Part shown: in pieces, positions 54,701 through 64,000 of the stretch | How positions within the stretch are numbered: position 1 is the stretch's first letter | Layout: each line of letters starts with the position of its first letter | Assembly: GCA_028583605.1 (NCBI GenBank) | Contig: CM053329.1 | Location: 35,649,992-35,713,991 of the forward strand | Reading direction: 5' to 3' | DNA: 64,000 nt | Source: Dastarcus helophoroides | Lineage: Eukaryota; Arthropoda; Insecta; Coleoptera; Bothrideridae | The notes under the pieces: model-generated | Databases searched by the model: none | Seen by the model: only the letters and a program-made list of their open reading frames with translations | Told to the model about the DNA's origin: nothing | Translations under genes and position numbers: made by a program

Positions 54701-57700
54701 TAATTCAAAAATTCGACATTTTATTGTGCATCTAAGCTGCGGTTTTTTCGATAAAATTCAACTGTTTTCAAAATGTTTGACTTAATTTCAAAATTTGACT
54801 TTTTTTTAATTTGTCTTTCTCTGGGAAATTTTGAATTTTATTTATAGTTCAACACTTTCTCGAAATCGGAACTTTCATTAACATTCCTTCACTTTCGAAA
54901 CTATTTTATCAATTTTCGTAAAATTTGAATTTTCTCTGAAAGTTTGGAATTACTTTAATTCGTCTTTTTCTCGAAATTTCAACTTAAACTTAGGTTTTTC
55001 TAAAAAATTGCAAATTTCTTATCGAAACTCTTCTTCTTTTCGTACAATTTTGACTTTTTCCTTGAAACTTTTCTTAAAATTTGATTTTCTTCCTCGTTCT
55101 TTAAAAAACTTGGACTTTTTTAGAGTTCGACATATTTCTCTAAGCTTTCAGTTTATTTTCACAATTTCTTTTCGAAATATTACAATTTTTCACAAAATTC
55201 AAATCTTTCTAAAACTGACAGGTTTTTAAATTTGTTCTAGAAATTTAAATTTAGTGTCAAAATTCGACGTTTTTTTTTTAAAAATTTGTCTTTCTCTGGG
55301 AAATTTTGATATTTTTTTAGAGTTCAACACTTTTCTCGAAATCGTAAGTTTTATTAATATTCTTTCTGCTTTTGAAATTATTTAACCAATTTTATCAAAA
55401 TTCAAATTTTCTTTAAAAATTTGGAGTTTTTTACTTCGCCTTGTACTTGAATTTTTTTTTTAATCGAAAAATTTAAATTTGTTTACAAAACTTAACTTTC
55501 TCGGCAAAATTGCAATCTTTTTATCGAAATTTCAAGCGTTTTTTAAATTTTGATTTTATTCCTCGAAACTTTTCCTAACATTTGATTATTTTCTTCTTCT
55601 CTGAAAAACTTGGACTTTTTTAAAGTTCGACAATTTTCTCTAAGCTTTCAGTTTATTTTCACAATTTCTTTTCAAAATATTACGATTTTTCTACAAAATT
55701 CAATTTTTTTCTAAAACTGACAGCTTTTTAAATGCGTTTTGGTTTAAATATTGGTGTCAAAATTTGACGTTTTTTTAAAAATTTGTCATTCTCTGCGAAA
55801 TTTTGAATTTTATTTATAGTTCAACACTTTTCTCGAAATTGTAAGTTTTATTAACATTCTTTCTTCTTTCAAAATTATTTAACCAATTTTCTCAAAATTC
55901 GAATTTTTTTTGAACATTTGGAGTTTTTTTACTTCGCCTTGTACTCGAAATTTTAAATTTGTTCTCAAAACTTAACTTTCTCTGAAAAATTGCAATCTCT
56001 TTGTCGAAGTTTCGAGTTTTTCTTAAAATTTTGACGTTTTCCTTGAAACTTTCCTAAAATTTGATGATTTTCTTCTTCTCTGAAAAGCTTGGACTTTTTT
56101 AAAGTTCGACAATGTTCTCTAAGCTTTCAGATTATTTTTACAATCTATTTTCGAAATATTACGATTTTTCACAAAAATTAAATTTTTCTAAAACTGACAG
56201 GTTTTTAAATTCGTTCTGGTTTAAATTTAGTGTCAAAATTCGACGTTTTTATAAAAAATTGTTCCTTCTCTGGGAAATTTTAATTTTTATTTATAGTTCA
56301 ACACTTTTCTCGAAATTTGAAGTTTTATTAACATTCTTTCTTCTTTCAAAATTATTTAACCAATTTTCTCAAAATTCGATTTTCTTTGAACATTTGGAGT
56401 TTTTTTACTTCGCCTTGTACTCAAAATTTTAAATTTGTTCTCAAAACTTTCTCTGAAAAATTGTATTTTTTTGTCGAAGTTTCGACCGACGTTTTCCTTA
56501 AAACTTTTTCTAAAATTTGACTTTTTACTTTTTCTTTAAAAAAACTTAGACTTTTTTAAAGTTCGACAACTTTCTCTAAGCTTTCAGATTATTTCACAAT
56601 TTCTTTTCGAAATCTAACAATTTTTCACAAAATTCAAATTTTTGTAAAACTGACAGTTTTAAATTTATTCTGGAAATTCCAATTCAGTCTCGACGTTTTT
56701 CTTAAAATTTGTCTTTCTTTGGAATTTTTTTTTTTATAGTTCAACACCTTAGTCAAAATTGGACCTTTCATTAATATTACCTTTACTTTCAAAACTATTT
56801 TACAAATTTTTTCAAAATTCGAAATTTATTTCAAAATTTGGGGTTTTTTGTACTCGAAATTTTAAATTTGTTATCAAAAAAAATAACTTTCTCCGGAAAA
56901 TTTCAATCTTTTTATCGACATTTTTAGCTTTTCTAAAAGTTTTGATTTTTTCTTGAAACTTTTCCTAAAATTTGTCTTTTTATTTCTTCTCTGAAAAACT
57001 TCGACTTTTTTAAAGTTCGACAATTTTCTCTAAGCTATCAGTTTATTCAATTTTTCTTTTTCTTTTTTTGGAAATTTAACAATTTTTTACAAAATTCAAA
57101 TTTTTGTAAAACTAACAGGTTTTTAAATTTGTTCTGGAAATTTTAATTTAGTGTCGAAATTCAACGTCTTTGTTAAAATTTGTCTTTCTCTGGCACATGT
57201 TTCGCATGAAGACAACATTTTAGTGAAAAAAAAATAAGATTACTGATAAGCTTTCGTTTTTAATTGAAAATTTGATGACCAAATGATTATTAAAGATGGA
57301 CCGATTGTGTCGAATACGTAACATTATGATGGTGAAATGCTGTCTCTATTCAAGTAAAGTTTCTGATTGGTTTCTAGGATATCTACCATAACCATTCGAT
57401 AAGATACAGTTTAGAAAAATGTTTCACATGAAGACGAAATTGAACTTTTGTTTTTTATTGTAATTTTAACAATCAGATGATTACTAAGATGGACTGATTA
57501 GTACCTGAATACGTAGATTATGAAGACCACACACTATGCAGACTCAAATGAAGCTTCTGGTTCATTGTAGCGTAATCATTCAATAAGATACAGCTTAGAA
57601 AAATGTTCCACATGAAGGAAAAAATATAGTGGAAAAAGAACGTATTACTGATGAACTTTCCTTTTTCACTGAAAGTTTGACCACCAAAAGCATCGTGAAG

Positions 57701-60700
57701 CAAAATTATAGTGAAAAAAGAGAATATTACTGATGAACCTTTCTTGTTCATTTAAAGTTTGTCCACCAAAAGCATCGATGAGTATTAAGAATGATCGGTT
57801 TTGATTGAATGCAAAAGATTAAGATAAAGACACCCCATTTAGTTTCAGACGAAGCATCTGGCCAGTTCTTACAATCTGTAGCATATTCAATCGATTAGGT
57901 ACGTTCCCAAGTGTGAAGATAAAATTTTCGTGGAAAAATAAAATATTATTGATGAATTTTAGTTTCCCACTGAAATATTAATTTTGATTTTCTTTTATAG
58001 TTCAACATTTGGAAATTGGAAGTTTTATTAACATTCTTTTTCTCTAGAAATTATTTTACCAATTTTCTCAGTTAGAATTTTCTCTGAAACTTGAAATTTT
58101 TTTTAATTCGTCTTCAACTAGAAATTTTAAATTTGTTCTTAAACCTTAACTTTCCCTGGATAATTGCAAGCTTTTTATCAAAGTTTCAAGCTTTTTTAAA
58201 CTTTTGACTTTTTTCTTGAAACTGTTCCTAAAATTTGACTTTGTCCTTCTTTTCTAAAGAACTTCGACTTTTTTAAAATTCGACACTTTTCTCTAACCTT
58301 TCAATTTTTTTTACAATATCTCTTTTCGAAATTTAGCAATTTTTTACAAATTTTTCTAAAACTGACAGGTTTTAAATTTGTTCTGGTAATTTCAATTTAT
58401 TGTCAAAATTTGACGTATTTTGCCTCTTTTAAAAAACTTTTCTTGAAACTTTTCCTAAAATTTGACTCTGTCCTTCTTCTTTGAAGAACCTCAACTTTTT
58501 TTAAATTCGACATTTTTCTGTAAGCTTTCAGTTTTTTTTACAATATCTCTGTTGGAAATTTAACAATTTTTTACAAATTTTTCTAAAACTGACAGATTTT
58601 AAATTTGTTCTGGTATTTCAATTTATTGTCAAAATTTGACGTATTTTGCCTCTTATAAAAAACTTTCGACAAACTTATTTTTTTGAAAAGCTCTTACTTT
58701 TTCTCAAAATTCAGCTTTTTCAACTTCTATTCGAACACCCATATTTGCTGTTTCTGTAAATTTAGTTTTTTTTTCAAGAAGGAAATTCAATGTTTTTCGA
58801 GAAATTTTAAGGTTATGTATTTACAAATAAAACAGTAAAAGCTATGGGAAACATGTTTTTCTTTAATTTACTGAAGATGACATTGCTATTTAGAAAAAAA
58901 GTATTCTTTTTAAAATTCGACACTTTAAGCTTTCAGTTTTTTTTTACAATATCTCTTTTGGAAATTTAACAATTTTTGACAAATTTTTCTAAAACTAACA
59001 GGTCTTAAATTTGTTCTGGTAACCTTCAATTTATTGGAAAGCTTTTACTTTTTCAACTTTTATTCGAACACCCGTATTTGCTGTTTCTGTTTTTTTTTCA
59101 AAAAGGAAATTCAATTTTTTTTCGCGAAATTTTAAGGTTATGTATTTACAAATAAAATAGTAAAAACTGTGGGAAAATATTTTTTTTTAATTGACTGTAG
59201 AGTATATTGCTGTTTAAAAAAAAGGTATTCTGACTTTTTTGCACATTTTTTTAAATACATTTTACAAAAGCAGCTACAAGAATGGGTTAATATAAATTTT
59301 AGTTTTGTGCATTTTTATCTCCAAGAGTTGTGGTTAACTTGTGTGTGTTTTACACATTTTTTGCTTAGTAATTATATGTTAAATACCAAATATATAGAAA
59401 TTAACTTCAGAAAAATTGTACGTCAGATCTGGTTCAAAAAAAATTATGCATTGATTGTCGATTAATAACATATTAAAATTTTTATTCCTTATCTATATAT
59501 CGCTTTAATGATCGTAACAATCTTGAACTATAAACTGGAAATAAAAAAAACATAAAGCAGTACTATCTAACTGCAGAATTATTTTGCAAACACAGATTAC
59601 GTTGATTAGTTTTATGTTGTTTGACTAATTAATTTTACATCAATGCACAAACTATTTAAGCAGAACATTCCCCATTAAGGCGTGAAATCTTCGATTACAG
59701 AACGTCATCAACAGCTTGGTTTTGTCGCGGTGTAAATGTAGATTTAAAAGGACAATGAGCTATACCAAATTTATCAAGAAGGTAGCTCTCTGAAATTTGT
59801 TAAATTAATATAATTCATTGCTAAAAATAATTCATAAAATTCTTAAATGAGAACCTAACGAAATCGGCGAAAGATTTAACTGTGTGATAAGCTGTAGGTC
59901 AGAGATCAATGTTCTATCGTTTTTATCAATAGTTGGGCCAAGGAAAAACGAGTAAAAATGTTTATTTTTTTATTGCATAGGAAGATACGAATATAAAATA
60001 AAATAGAAACTTCCAATTTTTCGAAATTTCTAATAAAGGGTCGAAATCTTTTTAGTTTTTGTTTCTAAATTTCCAATTTATAAGCGAGGTTTTTATTTTG
60101 TACATGTACAGCTGGAGTCCTGACATTCTCTTCGAATTTTGTATCCTTAAGTATGGCGACCATTCTTTTTAAATTGAACAAAATGCCAATTAGGTTTTTT
60201 CAAATTTAATTCGAAACTGCGATTTTTTTCCTAAAAAGTTGGCTTTGAATTAAAATTTTGACTTATTTCTTGATAGAAGCAAATATTAATCAATTGAAGA
60301 TCCATCAAGAAATAATGTGTTTAGATTTTTATTTTTTATTTTTAAAATTTCGACTCTCCTTTTTTAGAATCTCGAGTTTAAACTCCAAAATTAAGGAATG
60401 TTAGCGAATAAAGTTATGGGAAGTTAAGGAAAACTGCGAATTTTCCTAAAAAATATTTCTTTCTTTTGACTCGAAAGTTTATTTTTTTTTTGACTCGAAA
60501 ATTTATTTTTTTTGAGTTCAAACTTGAAGCTTGGCATTTCTCTGTTTTCGACTAAGAAGGTTACCATTTTTTACTTTTATTTTGGTGGAACGGACTGGTC
60601 CTTGGTTATCTTCAAAAATTGAAATACAGAACTTGTCCCCTGGAACCAAAAAAGATTAATAATAATTTTTAATCTTTCTTGGTTTCAGGGGACAAGTTCT

Positions 60701-62259
60701 GTATTTCAATTTTTTATCTCATCCACTTTTTCTCGATTTTTTAAGATTACTTTTTGGAAAATACCAAAAATTTTGGAACTACAAGTTTTTCTAGAAATTG
60801 TCGCATCTATTTTCAAAATTTAACCAAAAATTTATGCCAATTTTAAAATTATGGATAAAAATTACGGGTTTAAGCTAGAAATTTTGACTTATTTTCATAA
60901 CAATTTTATTTCAAAATCGAAATCTTATCCATTCGTCTTTATTGTTGGATATATTTCCAGAATAAAACTAAAATTTTGACTTTGGAACTCAAATGTTGAG
61001 AATAAAATTTAGATTTTAATTTCGCAACTTGGAAGCTTTATCTACAGCTTCATTTTCATCTTTCTTGCCAAATGTGGGTCTCGGAAAAACGATCTTGGTG
61101 CCTCAAAAGAGGTCTCGGATTGTTCGGCCTACTTGTTGCATGTCTGACAGAGCGCTTCAAGTAACGGGAACATTGGGGTTCTATAACTACGCCGTTGGGG
61201 GAATTTACGCAGTTTTTTTACGTTGTTTTCTTGAGGTATGTAAACTGGAGCATCTGGTCTGAGCTTGGATCAGGAAAGATGCGAATGTAGCTGTAGATGA
61301 AGCTTCCGAATATATAAGTAAAGAATTTAGTTCGCAACTTGGATTTCGAACTTATAATGTTTACTTAACTTCAAAATTTCTCTCCTTCACCACATCCTTT
61401 TACCATACGTTATTTTATTATGACTTTTTTTTGAAATTTTGATTTCATCCTTAAAAATCGACTTTTGTTGTTTGGAGTTCGAACTTCAACGTAAATTTCA
61501 ACAAAAAGGTCAATATTTTGTATTCGTTTTAATATCAAAATTCCGAATTTAAGAGTTTGAATTTCAAAGTACATTTTGACGAAAAGGTGTTCGGTGAAAA
61601 TTTCATCATTTACGAAGCGTTTTATCACAAAAAACTTTTGGAAATCTTGGTTTACTCTCATGGTTACCTTGATTATGGACTGCGAAGGCCTTGAGCAAAA
61701 TAACAAATCATTTTTAAGATGGTGGATCAATAGTGAGAGGTGGGAACCCCAAAATACTTTACGTATCTCAATAAAACATTGCTTGCTATCAGAACTGTTC
61801 AAGAAAATAACTAAATAACTAGACGAATTATCTTTGGTTGAATCAAATCACCACATCATCAAAAATCGTACTCACCCGCTGCCATATTGGTACTCATCAA
61901 AGTTTCCACTTGCTTCCAATCAGCGGTTAGCCTCTTAACCAGCACGTAAGCATTGATTGGGTTGGCGACGTACGTTTGAACATCTTTGGAGGCGCGATTG
62001 TGCTCCTTTTGGTAGAGTTGAGCGTATCTAAAAGCGACATCTTCACGTTCTTAGCCAAAAAAATTCCAACCACCTACCTTTTAAGAATATCAATTTTTTG
62101 CTCCTCCGCTCTAATGTAATTCTCTAACGTTGTAATTAAATAACTTTCGGTTTCTAATAATTCCTCTAAATCCGTCAAAGCGGTGAAAACCTCACTATTA
62201 CTTTGAGCGAAATATAAACATAAATAGACGACTAAATGGCACAACGTTTTACAAATCAT
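48624..62259 (-). CDS. P4HA: Collagen prolyl 4-hydroxylase alpha subunit (nine coding exons)
   Basis: This is the catalytic subunit of the endoplasmic reticulum P4H tetramer (with protein disulfide isomerase), which hydroxylates collagen prolines using Fe(II), 2-oxoglutarate, O2 and ascorbate. Nine exons joined on GT-AG sites with compatible phases give about 536 residues, the family's usual size. In order they encode a signal peptide (MICKTLCHLVVYLCLYFAQS), the P4H N-terminal domain (VFTALTDLEELLETESYLI), the TPR-like peptide-binding domain (ELGRQSYNNGDYYHTLLWM), LCRGE, and the 2OG-Fe(II) dioxygenase domain. The iron ligands are H and D in EPHYDF and H in TRHAACPVL; K in SKWVSNKW binds 2-oxoglutarate. 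Exon 8 carries one extra base, which would truncate the protein before the third iron ligand if real. The first coding exon begins at an acceptor (62268), so a 5' UTR exon lies upstream. Confidence 0.96.
48760..48926 (-). CDS. P4HA: P4HA exon 8, catalytic, with apparent +1 base
   Basis: The acceptor is ttttacag|atg. It reads MSDVAQGGAT and then, one base on, VFPNIQVALWPKKGAAAFWY, NLHESGDGDVFTRHAACPVL and AGSKW, up to the donor gtaagt. The exon has 167 bases where the flanking phases require 166. The extra G lies in 'gccacaggtctttcc' at about 48896-48895. The uncorrected frame stops three codons later (GLS-stop). The rest is fully conserved, so a sequencing insertion is the simplest explanation. 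Confidence 0.9.
48977..49042 (-). CDS. P4HA: P4HA exon 7
   Basis: 22 codons, KEEKNAFKSLGTGNRIATVL followed by FY, between acceptor acattcag and donor gtaagt, phase 0 at both ends. GNRIAT-L-Y is a conserved strand of the dioxygenase fold. Confidence 0.93.
49099..49323 (-). CDS. P4HA: P4HA exon 6, iron-binding HxD
   Basis: 75 codons from ttgcag|ttc to agg|gtacgt. They include RATVQNSETGDLEIAHYRIS, the ITGL-like ADMTGLTMKTAEELQVVNYG and IGGHYEPHYDFAR. The H-Y-D triplet supplies two of the three iron ligands. Confidence 0.95.
49374..49607 (-). CDS. P4HA: P4HA exon 5
   Basis: 78 codons, phase 0 at both ends. They encode EGHSYHKDLYEKLCRGEVTP, the CRY...NPFLLIAPFKVEEA segment and the strand YIFHDVMGDDEISTIKRLAT. 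LCRGE and L-IAPFK-E are diagnostic of P4H alpha. Confidence 0.95.
49624..50189 (-). other. P4HA intron 4
   Basis: About 580 bases without recognised features. The 82-codon minus frame inside has no family resemblance. Confidence 0.6.
50190..50353 (-). CDS. P4HA: P4HA exon 4
   Basis: It starts after attacag and completes the glycine of YKQGNIPLALDLTNKLLEII, then PTHGRALGNKVYYEEQLEKK and the linker with PVPVIED before gtacgt. This is the end of the peptide-substrate-binding TPR-like region. The intron before it is only 49 bases. It is intron retention, not extra exon, that makes the longer open frame on both sides. Confidence 0.92.
50403..50738 (-). CDS. P4HA: P4HA exon 3, peptide-binding domain
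   Basis: 336 bases between acceptor ctctttag and donor gttggt. They encode DYLANTTYIKENFKFPTDED, LNGAAVALTRLQDTYRLDTS, the tyrosine-rich RQSYNNGDYYHTLLWMKEA and VERSDILEYLAFSTYKQ. The tyrosines on the TPR helices bind polyproline-type substrate in characterised enzymes. Confidence 0.95.
50824..50935. mobile_element. Short palindromic MITE in P4HA intron 2
   Basis: The arms ttaagtccatataaggtttc / accccttta / ccacatcggca and tgccgacgtggtaaagg / ggtgaaatcttatatgg / acttaa are nearly perfect inverted repeats of about 45 bases around a small AT loop. The unit would fold into one hairpin. Confidence 0.88.
51250..51540 (+). mobile_element. hAT-family end remnant
   Basis: It shares blocks with the hAT ends at 47.5 kb and 16.6 kb (ggttttacatttgatttcaa, aaatcagata, and a 'cgtggggctcttgc' segment where the others have 'gggacag'), then passes into AT-rich phrase repeats. 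No terminus was found. Confidence 0.45.
51541..53990. repeat. Degenerate AT-rich block with a 242-bp tandem triplication
   Basis: Between about 51700 and 52690 a unit with 'gatatttaatatttccag', 'ccttgtctagaaatttt' and 'tctgatacaacacttagc' repeats at exactly 242-base spacing (51911, 52153, 52395, 52637), nearly identical. The flanks are the same texture but highly diverged. Confidence 0.88.
53991..54130 (+). mobile_element. hAT-family end remnant
   Basis: It contains aaaatatggggatagggag, gatgtagtcaaacgaaaata and agcccaaaaaac in the same order as the hAT ends at 47.6 kb and (inverted) 16.5 kb, followed directly by an AT-rich block. This links the block to the same element family. Confidence 0.6.
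54131..57185. repeat. AT-rich array, ~455-490 bp units
   Basis: The phrase 'ctaagctttcagtttatt' recurs at about 55140, 55632, 56118, 56577 and 57031, accompanied each time by 'aactgacaggtttttaaa' and 'cttcgccttgtactcg' phrases. At least five units lie head to tail. Frames of 65-106 codons here are artefacts. Confidence 0.82.
57186..57960. repeat. Diverged tandem repeats of ~180-230 bp
   Basis: The phrases 'aaaatgtttcacatgaagac' (57186 variant, 57417, 57599 variant), 'ttactgatgaactttc' and 'gtttgaccaccaaaagcatc' recur three to four times. The composition is less AT-extreme than the neighbours. No coding sequence was seen. Confidence 0.7.
57961..60580. repeat. AT-rich block, partly duplicated
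   Basis: Continues the 'ctgacaggttttaaatttg' units (58366, 58590, 59000). A ~360-bp segment around 'aaggttatgtatttacaaat' is repeated (58810 and 59135). The stretch 59165-60000 is less repetitive, with a 98-codon frame (59169-59465) that has no recognised domain. Confidence 0.6.
60585..60712 (+). mobile_element. Foldback element family A with deleted centre
   Basis: It starts ggtggaacggactggtcctt, then gaaatacagaacttgtcccc, and returns as ggggacaagttctgtatttc. Only the outer palindrome remains; the hammerhead-like core is absent. Confidence 0.85.
61029..61262 (+). other. Unassigned 77-codon frame in P4HA intron 2
   Basis: A + strand frame of balanced composition (with LPNVGLGKTILVPQKRSR and TGTLGFYNYAVGGIYAVFL) stands out from the AT-rich surroundings. 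A donor-like gag|gtatgt occurs at about 61233. I recognise no family and see no partner exon. It may be a fragment of a gene or element inserted in the intron. Confidence 0.25.
61270..61870. other. P4HA intron 2, 5' end
   Basis: Both strands carry overlapping frames at 61410-61818 with no recognised domain. Confidence 0.4.
61876..62027 (-). CDS. P4HA: P4HA exon 2
   Basis: 152 bases, phase 2 in and phase 1 out. They encode YAQLYQKEHNRASKDVQTYV, ANPINAYVLVKRLTADWKQV and ETLMSTNMAA before gtgagt. N-P-x-NAY-LVKRL-DW is the conserved core of the P4H N-terminal dimerisation domain. Confidence 0.94.
62078..62259 (-). CDS. P4HA: P4HA exon 1 (first coding), signal peptide
   Basis: The ATG is eight bases after an acceptor (tttttttttatttcag ending 62268). 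A hydrophobic leader of about 20 residues precedes SEVFTALTDLEELLETESYL and ITTLENYIRAEEQKIDILK. The donor is aag|gtaggt. Confidence 0.93.
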
Positions 62260-62267
62260 CTTGGTTT

Positions 62268-63257
62268 CTGAAATAAAAAAAAAATGGGTTAGGAGTTGAT
62301 TTTAACACTGTGTGAAGAATGGGTACGTGCAAATTATTCGCTGAGTGGTAAGAATTTATTAAACACGTACATATTTTGCGCAATGGGGGTTTCTCGGAAG
62401 GCAGCAGCGTGCAAGGTCTGCTGTCATCCAGGAATTGATCTGTTCGTGTTCGGTGGCAGAGGATGCTACAAAACAGGATATTACAGAAGTGTTACGCTGA
62501 TAAGGATAAAATTTTAGTTCTAGGTTAACGTATTGACAAAATGAACATTGGTAAGATAGATCATCGCCGGCGTATTCGGAAGCAGTCTATTTTTGGATCG
62601 AGTATAAACAATCTGTTACTGTAATTAAGGTTGATTTGAGAAGCTTTCAAATGTGATGCGACTAGGACGGCGATCGGTGCGATTTAAAAACCAAATAAGT
62701 GCGAGTAATGCAATTACACCTTCAAGAAATATGGGACATTGGCCATAAAAGTTACGCGAATTAAAATACATTATACAATAGTCAATAGTTAATATTAGTA
62801 GCGTTTGGTACATCGTGGTATTTTACAAAAGGTTAACGTTTAGAAATCCTAGACAAATACTTAAAGGTTATCATCTTCACTATAATACACCGTAATTATG
62901 CTCATCTCATATTCATTGAGGAGCTTCTATTGTATTTAACCAATAAAACAATTTTTCGTCGACAGGATATTATATAATAAATATTATGATAGTCATACAA
63001 CAAAACTTACGCTTCAGTTGCTTTAATGTGGCAAAAACTATTGCTTAATACCTCGAGGTGCGATTTTATGATCTCCCTAAGAAACGTAATTGACACTTTC
63101 GCTATAAATGCATTACCGTTTATAAGTATTTATGATCAGATTTCACCAACAAAATATACACCAAGCAACGGGTTTTTATGTGATTAAAAAGTTAACGTTC
63201 CGCATCTTTTAGCACTTCATTACATGGCAGGGTAGCTATGGAAAAACAGACTGCTAT
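62268..63257 (-). other. P4HA 5' region (UTR intron or upstream flank)
   Basis: The acceptor at 62268 means a non-coding first exon lies further upstream on the minus strand, here or beyond the window. No exon can be picked with confidence. The open frames at 62296-62517 and 62813-62625 have no recognised domain. Confidence 0.45.
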
Positions 63258-64000
63258 ACAGGGTGTTACAAAAGTCCGGGCCGCTACTTTAGGAGCATAT
63301 TCTACACATTAAAATATGAAAAATGTTGAAATACATTTTTTTCTTTAAATTGCCTCCTAACGGAGATATGACCATTTAAAGATGGCGCCCCTAAAGTGGT
63401 TTTTTTACTACAAAAAGTTAACGGTTAGCAGCAAAGTCATGAAATTGGGCAAGCAGTTAAAGAATTGGATTAGGCATATTCTCATGTAACATATTTTTTA
63501 AATAAGCAGTAGCGTGGTGTGTAGGGGGTTGCCCGCGATTATTTTTTGCCGTAACTTTTTTGTATTGCAATATTTCGACACAAAAGTGCCATAATCGTAA
63601 AAAGCAACATTTTTTATACAAAAAAGGTACTCTTTCTCAAAGTCGCTAAAAGTAACCGTTTCCGAGAAAAAAGCGTTTAAACAAAATTGTTGCATTTATT
63701 AGAATTCGTTTTGCAAATTTCTAATTTATCCACTACTAACTGCATTGATATAAAAATAGTACAAAATTAAGAAAAAAAAAAATCAAAGCAAGTGTTCGAA
63801 ATTACTGCCCCCTGCAGCAATACATTGCTCGGCTCGTATTCTAAGGGAACTCCTTACTCTTTCGCAAATGCCTGGTGTATTGTGAATCTGGTTGAACCCA
63901 TTTTCAATTCGTTCACGAAGATCATTGATATTGTCAACTGGTGTGGAGTAGGCGATCTGCTTTAGATGTCCCCATAAGTAGAAATCGACTGGGTTGAGGT
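63258..64000 (-). mobile_element. Tc1/mariner-type transposon, cut by the window edge
   Basis: The terminus tacagggtgttacaaaag begins at 63258. The same TACAGGGTG start is seen on the MITE at 34150. About 520 bases of untranslated end separate it from the transposase C-terminus on the minus strand. The other end lies outside the window. Confidence 0.7.
63783..64000 (-). CDS. Transposase C-terminus, partial
   Basis: The minus strand is open from the window edge to a tga at 63785-63783. It reads NPVDFYLWGHLKQIAYSTPV, DNINDLRERIENGFNQIHNT, PGICERVRSSLRIRAEQCIA and AGGSNFEHLL. The order N-P-x-DF-LWG-LK, then L-x2-RI, then V-x2-S-x3-R-x3-CI-x2-G-FEHL is the C-terminal part of a DDE transposase of the insect Tc1/mariner-like group in which the last catalytic acidic residue lies in the (N/S)P-x-(D/E)F region. 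No frameshift is visible in this part, so the copy may be recent. Confidence 0.78.
   Translation of the reverse strand, partial: LNPVDFYLWGHLKQIAYSTPVDNINDLRERIENGFNQIHNTPGICERVRSSLRIRAEQCIAAGGSNFEHLL

Overview
The window is eukaryotic and very AT-rich. Split genes with GT-AG introns and a repeat load of hAT, mariner, jockey-like and RTE-like elements, MITEs and satellite-like arrays point to an insect. The proteins read like insect orthologues; a beetle is plausible but cannot be shown from the sequence alone. No prokaryotic operon, CRISPR array or plasmid structure was seen.

Two host genes are supported. (1) On the + strand, jdp, the insect orthologue of human DNAJC12 (a J-domain co-chaperone of HSP70), has exons at 10349-10435, 10497-10598, 29578-29694 and 30934-31150. 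Intron 2 is 19 kb and packed with repeats. A second, related terminal exon lies 12 kb further on (42918-43082, with a tandem-duplicated acceptor region at 42720-42960), so alternative last exons are likely. (2) On the - strand, the alpha subunit of collagen prolyl 4-hydroxylase (P4HA) has nine coding exons from 62259 down to 48624 and an 11 kb intron 2. The two genes are convergent. Each has one apparent single-base insertion in a coding exon (jdp exon 4, P4HA exon 8), which suggests sequence errors, or alleles that are broken.

Layout: 0.1-8.3 kb is decayed non-LTR retrotransposon (jockey-like ORF1 and RT, plus an RNase H family). 8.2-9.15 kb holds foldback elements and a 23-bp minisatellite. 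10.3-10.6 kb is the jdp 5' end. 12.3-18.0 kb is a 5.7 kb hAT-type element (TIR CAGGGGTCGGCAAAC, 8-bp target duplication) filled with degenerate AT-rich repeats and carrying a mariner copy. 18.4-28.7 kb has many copies of a short foldback element and a ~340-bp repeat array. 29.6-31.15 kb is the jdp 3' part. 32.9-34.5 kb has a 1.06 kb foldback element and a 300-bp MITE. 35-40.8 kb is a dimeric ~475-bp tandem array. 42.2-43.1 kb has RT remnants and the alternative jdp exon. 44-46.5 kb is AT-rich with a GAA microsatellite. 47.2-48.3 kb is an RTE remnant and a hAT-family end. 48.6-50.7 kb is the P4HA catalytic part. 51.2-60.9 kb is AT-rich repeat arrays in P4HA intron 2. 61.9-62.3 kb is the P4HA N-terminal exons. 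63.26-64 kb is the edge of a Tc1/mariner-type element.

The most interesting non-gene signal is a family of ~160-265 bp foldback elements with defined ends, 13-14 bp target-site duplications and a conserved hammerhead-ribozyme-like core (CTGANGA - hairpin - GAAAC) whose hairpin shows compensatory changes between copies. Two further repeat families in the window carry a similar core.
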